DNA of 64,000 nucleotides from Kineosporia succinea (lineage in GTDB: Bacteria; Actinomycetota; Actinomycetes; Actinomycetales; Kineosporiaceae), in the NCBI RefSeq assembly GCF_030811555.1, contig NZ_JAUSQZ010000001.1:7065241-7129240 (forward strand), read 5' to 3'. Position 1 is the first letter of the stretch; every line of letters begins with the position of its first letter. Below are positions 9,549-16,637 of the stretch, one piece after another. The notes beneath the pieces are model-generated. The model was not told the origin of the DNA and did not search any database. It saw only the letters and a program-made list of their open reading frames with translations. The translations under genes and the position numbers were made by a program.

Positions 9549-11666
9549 TCAGGGGACGGGGTCCTCGCGCAGGATCGCGGTGTGCAGCTCGCGCAGGGGC
9601 CCGCCGGGGCGGGTGCCGAGTTCGTCGCGCAGGGCCGTGCGCAGCCGCTCGAACACGCGCAGGGCCTGGCCGGGCATCCCCTGCCGGTGCAGGGCACGCA
9701 TCAGGTCGGCGTGGAGCTGCTCGTCGAGCGGGTGCTCGCGCACGGCCTCGGTCAGCAGCTCACCGGCCGGCCCGGGCTGCCCGGCGAGCAGGTGGGCCCG
9801 GGCCAGTCCCTTCACCGCGCGCAGCCGCAGGCGGTCCAGCTGCTGGGCCTGCCCGTCGAGCCAGGGGTGGTTCTCCACGTCGGGCAGGGCGTTTCCGCGC
9901 CACAGGGCCAGTGCCTCGCGCAACGGCGCGACCTGCGGTGGGCGTTCCTCCCCGGCGCGGACGAGACGCTCGGCCCGGCCGGCGTCGACCGCGTCCGGGG
10001 GCAGGTCGAGCTGGTAGCCGTGCGAGCGGCCGAGGATGGGGGCGCCCGGGCCGAGGGCGCGGCGCAGGAACGAGACGTGGCTCTGCAGGGTGTTGGCGGC
10101 GGTGCGGGGGGCGTCGTCGCCCCAGACGATGTCGATGAGCCGGTCCGCGCTCACGAGGTGCCCGGCGTTCAGGGCCAGCACACCGAGCACCGTACGGCGG
10201 CGGGCGCCCGGTACCGGTCGCACGGTCCCGTCCACGACGATCCCGACCGGCCCCAGCAGGGTGATCCGGATGGCGGGCGGGGTCTCCGGGACGGCGGGAC
10301 GCCCGGGCAGGACCATCCCGAGGCGTTCGGCCTCCCGGTCCGCGCCGGCCAGCAGGCGCGTCCCCTCGTGCCGCTCGTCGGGGTCGCCGTGCTCGAGCAG
10401 GGCCTGCCCGAGACGCTGCTGCGACAGGCAGTGCGCGGGCCAGTGACCGAGCGCCAGGTTGTGCTCGACGGCGCGGCGCAGGTGCGCGATGCCGGCCCGG
10501 TGCTCGCCGGTGGTCAGGGCGGCCAGGCCGAGGGCGTGCCGGGCCGAGCCGAAGCAGGTCATGGCCAGGCTCCCGGTGACCGGCAGGTGGCCGTACGGCT
10601 CGAGCAGGCGGTACAGGGTCGCGGCGAAAGAGGCGTCCCCGAGCCGGTTCGCGGCCTCCGCCGCACCGTTGACCGTGACCAGCCAGGCGCTCGAGGCCGG
10701 CGTCCCGGCCAGTCCGGTGCCGCCGAGGCGGGCGATCGCCCCGGCCGCGACCAGGTCGTCGCCGGCGGCGACGGCCGACACCGCGAGCGCGGCCAGCAGC
10801 GAGTCGTCCTGCTCGCCGAGCGCGGTGTTGTCGACCTCTTCGCGCAGCGCGGGCAGCAGCTCGCCGAGGCGGCCCTGGAACCAGCGGATCGTGACGATCT
10901 GGCCCCGGTACCAGCCCGCCGCGTCGGCGTCGCCGCAGCGTTCGCCGCGAGCCGCGCAGTCGGCGGCCATCGTCTCGGCGCGGTCCAGGTCGCCGGCGCG
11001 GATGGCGAGCATGACCTCGACGGCCGCGGCGGCGTAACCGTAGGCCTGGTGGTCGTTCTGCGCGAGGGCGCGTCGCAGGCGGGCCCGGGTGCGCCCGGCG
11101 TGCGGGTCCCCGGCGAGGTACTGGTCGACGGTCAGCCAGAGCATGCCCGCGAGCATGTCGCCGGGGCGGGTGGTGCGGCCGGCGGTGAGCAGGAGCTCGC
11201 GGGCCAGGCGGGTGCGCAGTTCGGTGTGCTGCGGGCCGAGCAGGCAGTGGTGGGCCAGGCTCAGCACCTGGGCCAGGACCTCGGGATCGTCGGCGCACCG
11301 GGCCTCTTCGAGGGTCTCCAGGACGCGGTCGTGGGTGCCATCGACGTAGTCGAGCTCGGCGGCGACCCGGGCCCGCAGGGCCAGGGCCAAGCCGGCGGGG
11401 ACGTCCGGGTGCCGGGCGGCTCGTTCCTGGCGGGAGAGGACGCGGGCCCGGTCGGCGTCCTCGCGGTGCTCGTGCACCCACAGCCCGCCGAGGCCGAGAG
11501 CCGCGGCGGCCGCCGACGCCGGGTCGTCCTGCGCGACGGCCCGGGTCCAGGCCAGCTCGAACCAGGTCCGGGCCGAACGCAGGTCGCCGGCGGTCCACAG
11601 GGCGTGGTTGCCGCGGGCGACGAGGTCGGCGACCGCGGGCCGGGCCGGTGTGTGCGTGAGCGTCAT
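9549..11666 (-). CDS. BTAD-domain transcriptional regulator, DNA-binding end at the C-terminus
   Basis: 705 residues. Residues 1 to about 450 are alpha-helical repeats of the TPR kind. Residues about 463-545 are a winged-helix domain as in SARP/AfsR (ITLLGPVGIVVDG, RRTVLGVLALNAGHLVSADRLIDIVWG, ANTLQSHVSFLRRALG). Residues about 555-700 are the BTAD helical domain (LREALALWRG, GLARAHLLAGQPG, EHPLDEQLHADLMRAL). Classical SARPs have the DNA-binding domain at the N-terminus, so the order is reversed. No NB-ARC ATPase motif is present. GGGAGG before the ATG at 11666 supports the start. Likely a local or pathway-specific activator; the target is unknown. Confidence 0.88.
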   Translation of the reverse strand: MTLTHTPARPAVADLVARGNHALWTAGDLRSARTWFELAWTRAVAQDDPASAAAAALGLGGLWVHEHREDADRARVLSRQERAARHPDVPAGLALALRARVAAELDYVDGTHDRVLETLEEARCADDPEVLAQVLSLAHHCLLGPQHTELRTRLARELLLTAGRTTRPGDMLAGMLWLTVDQYLAGDPHAGRTRARLRRALAQNDHQAYGYAAAAVEVMLAIRAGDLDRAETMAADCAARGERCGDADAAGWYRGQIVTIRWFQGRLGELLPALREEVDNTALGEQDDSLLAALAVSAVAAGDDLVAAGAIARLGGTGLAGTPASSAWLVTVNGAAEAANRLGDASFAATLYRLLEPYGHLPVTGSLAMTCFGSARHALGLAALTTGEHRAGIAHLRRAVEHNLALGHWPAHCLSQQRLGQALLEHGDPDERHEGTRLLAGADREAERLGMVLPGRPAVPETPPAIRITLLGPVGIVVDGTVRPVPGARRRTVLGVLALNAGHLVSADRLIDIVWGDDAPRTAANTLQSHVSFLRRALGPGAPILGRSHGYQLDLPPDAVDAGRAERLVRAGEERPPQVAPLREALALWRGNALPDVENHPWLDGQAQQLDRLRLRAVKGLARAHLLAGQPGPAGELLTEAVREHPLDEQLHADLMRALHRQGMPGQALRVFERLRTALRDELGTRPGGPLRELHTAILREDPVP

Positions 11667-11768
11667 CGTTCCCTCCCGAACCGAAACGGTCGGGGCCGAT
11701 GATGCGCCGGTGACCACCGCGTCCACCATCGAATTGCCCGATGGTCCCGGCCCGTCGCCGGGAGGTAT

Positions 11769-12026
11769 CTACAGGCCGGAGAGGTCGTCCGGGACCGAGG
11801 CGACGACGATGTCGTCGCGGAACTGCTCGAGGGCCTCCTCCTGGAGGTAGCCGTCGACCGCGACCTCGGGGGCGATGGCGAGCCACCAGTCGAAGATCTC
11901 CTGCACGCGGGCCCGGGGCACCGTGACCGTCAGCGGCGGGCCGCTGAGGAACGTGCAGGACACCAGACCGGGCCGGAGCGGGTCGGGTTCCAGGCGCACG
12001 ACACCGGGAAGCACGACGGGTTCCAT
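11769..12026 (-). CDS. Small conserved-looking protein of unknown function
   Basis: 85 residues, acidic C-terminus, no signal peptide or membrane segment. A beta-rich start (VVLPGVVRLEPDPLRPG) is followed by a helix containing EIFDWWLAIAPEVAVDGYLQEEALEQF. I do not recognise the family. ATG at 12026 is preferred; a GTG one codon upstream is in frame. It lies upstream of, and in the same direction as, the BTAD regulator gene, and divergent from the transglycosylase-like gene. Confidence 0.6.
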   Translation of the reverse strand: MEPVVLPGVVRLEPDPLRPGLVSCTFLSGPPLTVTVPRARVQEIFDWWLAIAPEVAVDGYLQEEALEQFRDDIVVASVPDDLSGL

Positions 12027-12144
12027 CACCGGGCCAGCCTAACCATCGCCGTCCGTGACGCCGGATACACGCGGGGCGTCAAGCTTTTCCTAACTCTCTG
12101 CAGGGCGGTTGTGCTTCTTGTCCGTTTTCGTCACGGTGGGGGTC

Positions 12145-13422
12145 GTGACGACAAGTGTGCGACCGGAGCCGGCCTCAGACCTCGCGGAGCACTGGCTCGA
12201 CACCGGCGGCATCCCGGTCCTGGGTCACGACGGCGTCAAGACCTACCCCCGGCGTTCCGACCTGCGCCGCGCCGAGGCCCGGGCCGCCGCCCGGCGCGCC
12301 TCGCACGGCCGTCCCTCGGCCGGCAGCCGCCTGCCCAGCCGTCAGCGTCCGCCCGCCCCGGTCTCCGCGCCGCGCAGTGCCGAGGCCCTGCGCCGCGGCA
12401 CGCTGCAGTCGCGCTTCCAGCAGCCGCTGGCCCCGACCCCGGCGGTGCTGCCGATCCCCCGCGCGCACCCGGGTCGCCCGGCCGGCATCGACGTCCCGGT
12501 GCCCCCGGCTCCGGCCGACGCGTTCCACCGTCCCGGTCCGCAGACCCCGTCCGTCCCGCTGGCCGTCAACGCCGACTGGGGCCTGGACCTCGACGACGCC
12601 CCGGCCGGTGAGCCCACCTCCCGCCGCCGGCTCGGCCGCTTCCAGGGCACCGCCACCCGGCTGCTGGTGATGGCGCTGGTCGTCGGGGCCGAGGGCGTCG
12701 CGGTCGCGCAGTTCGCCGGGCCGATCGACACCGACAGCAGCGCCGCCACCGCGGCGTTCGCGCTCGACGGGGTGCAGGAGACCGCGAGCACCGACACCGC
12801 CGCCGCCGATGCGACTGCCGCAGCTGAGGCGGCCGAGGCGGCCGAGTTGAGGGCCGCCACGCTCAAGAGCGTCGAAGAGGGCACCTCGGCCAAGGCGCAG
12901 GCCGCGTCGCAGTCCCGCGAGGCGGGCGTCGAACAGGCCCGCAAGGCGAAGGCCGCGGCCGCCAAGGCGAAGAAGGAGGCCGAGGCGAAGGCCGCGAAGG
13001 CCGCCGCCGAGGCCAAGGCGGCGGCGAAGGCCAAGGCCGCCGCGGCGGCGGCCGCTGCCGCCGAGAGCGGGTCGAGCGAGACCTCCAGCGGCACGGGCGC
13101 GCTGTCACTGGCGAACTCCCGCAAGAACCCGCAGGCCGCCGCCAAGATCCTGCTCACCGACCGCGGCTGGTCGTCCGCGCAGTACACCTGCCTGGACTCG
13201 CTGTGGACGCGGGAGAGCAGCTGGAACTACCAGGCCACCAATCCCTCCTCCGGCGCCTACGGCATCCCGCAGTCACTGCCCGGCAGCAAGATGGCCGCGG
13301 CCGGTTCGGACTGGAAGACGAACCCGGTCACCCAGATGCGCTGGGGTCTGGACTACATCGCCGACCGCTACGGCACCCCGTGCGGTGCCTGGGAGCACAG
13401 CGAGTCGGTGGGCTGGTACTGA
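12145..13422 (+). CDS. Membrane-anchored transglycosylase-like protein with Ala/Lys coiled coil
   Basis: 425 residues. The N-terminal ~170 residues are Pro/Arg-rich and presumably cytoplasmic. A single hydrophobic segment (TRLLVMALVVGAEGVAVAQFAG) is followed by a long Ala/Lys/Glu coiled coil (about residues 210-310). The last ~100 residues resemble lysozyme-like transglycosylase domains: KILLTDRGWSSAQYTCLDSLWTRESSWNYQATNPSSGAYGIPQSLPG, shown here only to locate the ESSWN and GAYGIPQ motifs, with Glu as the probable acid. It should act on peptidoglycan outside the membrane. The GTG at 12145 follows GGTGGGGG; earlier in-frame starts are weaker. A repeat-rich region follows the stop. Confidence 0.85.
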   Translation: MTTSVRPEPASDLAEHWLDTGGIPVLGHDGVKTYPRRSDLRRAEARAAARRASHGRPSAGSRLPSRQRPPAPVSAPRSAEALRRGTLQSRFQQPLAPTPAVLPIPRAHPGRPAGIDVPVPPAPADAFHRPGPQTPSVPLAVNADWGLDLDDAPAGEPTSRRRLGRFQGTATRLLVMALVVGAEGVAVAQFAGPIDTDSSAATAAFALDGVQETASTDTAAADATAAAEAAEAAELRAATLKSVEEGTSAKAQAASQSREAGVEQARKAKAAAAKAKKEAEAKAAKAAAEAKAAAKAKAAAAAAAAAESGSSETSSGTGALSLANSRKNPQAAAKILLTDRGWSSAQYTCLDSLWTRESSWNYQATNPSSGAYGIPQSLPGSKMAAAGSDWKTNPVTQMRWGLDYIADRYGTPCGAWEHSESVGWY

Positions 13423-13456
13423 GGGCCGGCTCCTCCGGGGCTCTCTCCCCCGTAAC

Positions 13457-13545
13457 GGTCGCTCGGGCCGGTCGGTCGCTCGGGCCGGTCGGTCGCTCGG
13501 GCCGGTCGGTCGCTCGGGCCGGTCGCTCGGCCTGTCGCTCGGGCC
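13457..13545. repeat. 17-base tandem repeat
   Basis: Three perfect head-to-tail copies of GGTCGGTCGCTCGGGCC occupy 13470-13520. They are flanked by shortened copies at 13457-13469, 13521-13532 and 13533-13545. The array begins 35 bases after the transglycosylase-like stop and is not part of a recognisable gene. Confidence 0.85.
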
Positions 13546-13580
13546 GTTGCCGATGCGGCGCGACTCTCGTGACGAGATGC

Positions 13581-13669
13581 GGACCGGCCGATCGCGAGAC
13601 CAAGGCCCGATCCGATCGCGAGCCAGGCACGGTCCGACCGCGGGCCAGGCCCGATCCGACCGCAGGCCG
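13581..13669. repeat. 22-base degenerate tandem repeat
   Basis: Units of about 22 bases (GGCCCGATCCGATCGCGAGCCA type) lie at 13604-13625, 13626-13647 and 13648-13669, with a diverged unit at 13581-13603. Copies differ at a few positions, unlike the nearly perfect arrays on either side. Confidence 0.7.
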
Positions 13670-13785
13670 GCCTGTCCTCGTCGAAACCCGGCCCGGGCGC
13701 GGCGTGCCTGCCGGCCGAGGCGTCAGCGAGACCCCGGCTCGCACCGAACCGAGAGACCCGCGTCCTCCAGCCCCACCGCACTCCC

Positions 13786-13922
13786 GCTCAGCACTCCCGC
13801 CCAGCACCCCCGATCGGCACCCCCGATCGGCACCCCCGATCGGCACCCCCGATCGGCACCCCCACTCGGCACCCCCACTCGGCACCCCCACTCGGCACCC
13901 CCACTCGGCACCCCCACTCGGC
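13786..13922. repeat. 13-base tandem repeat
   Basis: Ten full copies and one partial copy of a 13-base unit follow each other: two diverged units at 13786-13811, four GATCGGCACCCCC units at 13812-13863, then ACTCGGCACCCCC units from 13864 to 13915 and a partial copy. The switch from GATC to ACTC halfway indicates stepwise expansion. Confidence 0.88.
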
Positions 13923-14037
13923 CCGGACGTGAGCCACCCGTCGAAGATCACCGGAATAGAACGACCGGGCCCCGAATTGGTCTCAACCTGTCAGCACGGC
14001 TCGTGACTGACGTGACGCAGCACACCACTGCGTACAG

Positions 14038-14082
14038 TTGAAGGTTCAATCATTCCGCCGAATGATTTACATGAATCTTCAA
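14038..14082. promoter_or_regulatory. Dyad operator before the riboflavin-type operon
   Basis: TTGAAGGTTCAA (14038-14049) is a palindrome with a GG centre. A second TTGAAG-A-TTCA site lies on the minus strand at 14072-14082. Between them TCATTC-CGCC-GAATGA (14050-14065) is another perfect inverted repeat. A TACAGT -10-like hexamer at 14033-14038 overlaps the left site. The stretch is much less GC-rich than its surroundings, as expected for a repressor operator; MarR-type proteins use such TTGAA half-sites. Confidence 0.6.
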
Positions 14083-14097
14083 GCACTTGGGGTCACG

Positions 14098-14754
14098 ATG
14101 ACGTTCACAACGAATGAGACGACCACTCCCGCGGCCGGGATCCGGACGCAGGTGACGGTCCCGCTGGCCTTCCCCGACGGCTACACGACCACGGCCGAGG
14201 TCTTCACCTTCACCGGGCTGACCGACGGGCGCGAGCACCTGGCCCTCGGCCTGGGCGACTGGCGGGCCCGGCTCGAGCACGGCCCGGCGCCGCTGGTGCG
14301 CCCGCACAGCGAGTGCCTGACCGGCGACGTGTTCGGCTCCCAGCGCTGCGACTGCGGTCCGCAGCTGCGCGAGGCGGCCGAGACCATCACCGAGGCCGGC
14401 GGTTTCCTGCTGTACCTGCGCCAGGAGGGGCGGGGCATCGGCCTGTACGCCAAGCTCGACGCCTACGCGCTGCAGGACCAGGGCCTGGACACCTACGAGG
14501 CCAACCTCGCCCTCGGGCGCGGTGAGGACGAGCGCGACTACACCGCCGCCGCGCAGATGCTGCTGGCGCTGGGCGCCGACCGGATCCGCCTGCTCAGCAA
14601 CAACCCGGACAAGGCACGGCAGCTGGAGTCCCGGGGGGTGCGGGTCACCGAGCACGTCCCCACCGGCGTGCACCTGTCGGAGGCGAACGAGCGCTACCTC
14701 CTGGCCAAGGTCACGCACACCCACCACACCATCGCTCTGCCGCTCGCCGGCTGA
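14098..14754 (+). CDS. ribA: GTP cyclohydrolase II
   Basis: 218 residues, a stand-alone RibA without the RibB domain. It opens the imidazole ring of GTP, releasing formate and pyrophosphate, as the first step of riboflavin synthesis. The zinc ligands are in HSECLTGD and QRCDCG; RQEGRGIGL, the Arg in DERDY and the Tyr in DAYALQDQG (equivalent to E. coli Tyr105) are all kept, so a canonical product is expected rather than the formylated variant seen in some actinobacterial paralogues. The ATG at 14098 is preferred; in-frame ATGs at 14062 and 14071 lie inside the operator. First gene of a four-gene operon. Confidence 0.92.
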   Translation: MTFTTNETTTPAAGIRTQVTVPLAFPDGYTTTAEVFTFTGLTDGREHLALGLGDWRARLEHGPAPLVRPHSECLTGDVFGSQRCDCGPQLREAAETITEAGGFLLYLRQEGRGIGLYAKLDAYALQDQGLDTYEANLALGRGEDERDYTAAAQMLLALGADRIRLLSNNPDKARQLESRGVRVTEHVPTGVHLSEANERYLLAKVTHTHHTIALPLAG

Positions 14755-14775
14755 ACCATCGCTGGGAGAACCACC

Positions 14776-15372
14776 ATGACGAGCACCACCCCGTCGTCCA
14801 CCGTCACCGAAAAGGCCGCCACCACGGCCGTTCCGCTGAACGACCTGCTGGCCCACCGCTGGAGCTCACGGGCCTTCGACCCGCAGCACGAGCTGAGCGA
14901 GCCGCAGGTCAGCGCGCTGCTCGAGGCCGCCCGCTGGGCGCCCAGCGCCTCCAACACCCAGCCCTGGCGGTTCGTCGTGGCCCGGCGCGGCACCGCCGAG
15001 TTCGACGCCGTGCTGGACACGCTCGCCGGAGGCAACCAGGTCTGGGCCCGGCACGCGTCCGCCCTGCTGGTCGTGGCCGCACAGGGCACCGACCGGCCGT
15101 GGGCGCTGTACGACACCGGCCAGTCCGTGGCACTGCTGTCCGTGCAGGCCGGGCACGAGGGCCTGGCCGCGCACCAGATGGGCGGTTTCGACCGCGAGCG
15201 CCTGCAGGCGGCACTGCCCGACGGCGTGACCCCGCTGGTGGTCGTCGCCCTGGTCCGGCGCAGCGAGCACACCCGGCTGCCCGAGCCGTTCGCGGGCCGG
15301 GAAACCGCCGGGCGCGAACGTCTTCCGCTGGAGCAACTGATGCTCTCGCTGCGCTTACCCACCGCGTCCTGA
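14776..15372 (+). CDS. Nitroreductase-family flavoprotein
   Basis: 198 residues. The FMN-binding RWSSRAFDP start, WAPSASNTQPWRF and the later AAHQMGGFD helix are those of the nitroreductase superfamily. Proteins of this fold use FMN to reduce nitro groups, quinones or other electron acceptors; BluB, which makes dimethylbenzimidazole from FMN, also belongs here, but I cannot assign that role from sequence alone. GGGAGAA stands 6 bases before the ATG. It lies 21 bases after ribA and 15 before the reductase gene, which ties it to flavin metabolism. Confidence 0.88.
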   Translation: MTSTTPSSTVTEKAATTAVPLNDLLAHRWSSRAFDPQHELSEPQVSALLEAARWAPSASNTQPWRFVVARRGTAEFDAVLDTLAGGNQVWARHASALLVVAAQGTDRPWALYDTGQSVALLSVQAGHEGLAAHQMGGFDRERLQAALPDGVTPLVVVALVRRSEHTRLPEPFAGRETAGRERLPLEQLMLSLRLPTAS

Positions 15373-15387
15373 GCGCCGGGGACCGCG

Positions 15388-16128
15388 ATGACTCGCATAC
15401 CCACCCAGACGCACGGTGAGGGACGCGCGTCGGCCCCACGGCGTCCGTTCGTGCTGCTCAGCTGTGCCGTCTCGATCGACGGTTACATCGACGACACCAC
15501 CCCGCAGCGCCTGCTGCTCTCGAACGACGCCGACTTCGAGCGGGTGGACGCCGAACGGGCCGCCTGCGACGCGATCCTGGTCGGGAGTTCGACGATCCGT
15601 CACGACAACCCCCGGCTCCAGGTGCGTTCGGAGGCGGCCCGCCGCGAACGTCAGGACCGCGGCCTGCCGCCCACCCCCCTGCGGGTGACGGTCACCGGCA
15701 GCGGCGATCTCGACGCCGGAGCACGCTTCTTCGATCCGGTGGACGGTGCGGGCCCGGTGGTCTACGCCTCCACCCCAGCACGTCACCGGGCCCAGGAACG
15801 GGTCGGGCACGTGGCCACCGTCGTCGACGCCGGTGACCCGCTCGACCTGCACCTGATGCTGGCCGACCTGACCGGGCGAGGGGTGCGCCGTCTGATGGTC
15901 GAGGGCGGCTCGGCCATGCACACCCAGTTCCTCGGGGCCGGGCTGGCCGACGAACTGCAGCTCGTGGTCGCGCCCGTCTTCGTCGGCGACTCCGGCGCAC
16001 CGCGTTTCGTGGGCGACGGCGAGTTCCCGTTCACCAGCGGCCATCGCGCCCAGCTGGCGGCGGCCACCCCCATCGGCGACGTGGTGCTGCTCCGATACAC
16101 CCTCAGCGACAGGACTTCTCCGGTATGA
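15388..16128 (+). CDS. RibD-type pyrimidine reductase
   Basis: 246 residues with the DHFR-like RibD C-terminal fold: VLLSCAVSIDGYIDD at the N-terminus, DAILVGSSTIRHDNPRLQVR, and the NADPH-binding MVEGGSAMHTQFL. In riboflavin synthesis this domain reduces the ribose of the deaminated pyrimidine to ribitol. Here it is a separate protein rather than the C-terminal half of RibD, and the deaminase follows with a 4-base ATGA overlap. It is cytoplasmic. Some proteins of this fold have other reductase roles, but the operon argues for a flavin-type substrate. Confidence 0.88.
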   Translation: MTRIPTQTHGEGRASAPRRPFVLLSCAVSIDGYIDDTTPQRLLLSNDADFERVDAERAACDAILVGSSTIRHDNPRLQVRSEAARRERQDRGLPPTPLRVTVTGSGDLDAGARFFDPVDGAGPVVYASTPARHRAQERVGHVATVVDAGDPLDLHLMLADLTGRGVRRLMVEGGSAMHTQFLGAGLADELQLVVAPVFVGDSGAPRFVGDGEFPFTSGHRAQLAAATPIGDVVLLRYTLSDRTSPV

Positions 16129-16625
16129 CCAGGATCGACGACACCGACCGGCGCCGGCTGACCCGGGCCGTCGAGCTGTCACGCCGCTCACCCCTGTCCC
16201 CGACCCACTACGCGGTCGGCGCCACGGTCTTCTCGGCCGAAGGCCAGCTTCTGGCCGGAGGTTTCACCGGCGAGACCGACCCGGCGTACCACGCCGAGGA
16301 GGCGGCGCTGGCCAAGCTGACCGGCACCGATCTGCGCGGCGCCACGATCTACACCTCGCTGGAGCCGTGCACCTTCCGCCGCTCGCGGCCGGTGCCGTGC
16401 ACGCAGCTGATCCTCGACGCCGGCCTCACACGCGTGGTGCTGGCCCTGCGCGAGCCGTCACTGTTCGCCGACTGTGTGGGGGTGCAGACGCTGGTGGACG
16501 CGGGGGTCGAGGTGCTCGAGATCGCGGATCTCGGGCCGGTGGTCCGGGAGATCAACGCACACCTGCTCCAGCACGGCGAAGAGGGCCGCCCCGGCGACCA
16601 GACGCCGGGACGACCCTCTTCGTAG
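16125..16625 (+). CDS. RibD-type pyrimidine deaminase
   Basis: 166 residues. It has the zinc-dependent cytidine deaminase fold with HAEE (His ligand and catalytic Glu) and PCTFRRSRPVPC (the two Cys ligands). SPLSPTHYAVGA is the substrate loop. It should deaminate the RibA product. The PC-x-x-R-x-x-x-x-PC spacing is close to that of RibD deaminases. It overlaps the reductase gene by 4 bases and is the last gene of the operon; the convergent deacetylase-like gene ends only 12 bases downstream. Confidence 0.88.
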   Translation: MTRIDDTDRRRLTRAVELSRRSPLSPTHYAVGATVFSAEGQLLAGGFTGETDPAYHAEEAALAKLTGTDLRGATIYTSLEPCTFRRSRPVPCTQLILDAGLTRVVLALREPSLFADCVGVQTLVDAGVEVLEIADLGPVVREINAHLLQHGEEGRPGDQTPGRPSS

Positions 16626-16637
16626 AACCGTTCGGGA

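Noticed and set aside
12030-12144. A c-di-AMP riboswitch before the transglycosylase-like gene
   Set aside because: Such leaders are common before actinobacterial wall hydrolases, but this gap is only about 115 bases and lacks the conserved core.
13423-13950. Repeat arrays considered as a CRISPR array
   Set aside because: Units are 13-22 bases and directly head to tail with no unique spacers, and no cas gene is near.
13328-13951. Open frames across the tandem repeats
   Set aside because: They only translate the repeats into Gly-Val-Pro or Arg-Pro strings and have no ribosome binding site or domain.
14098-16625. Toxoflavin-type biosynthesis cluster
   Set aside because: RibA and RibD-like genes fit, but no methyltransferase or other toxoflavin-specific gene is present.
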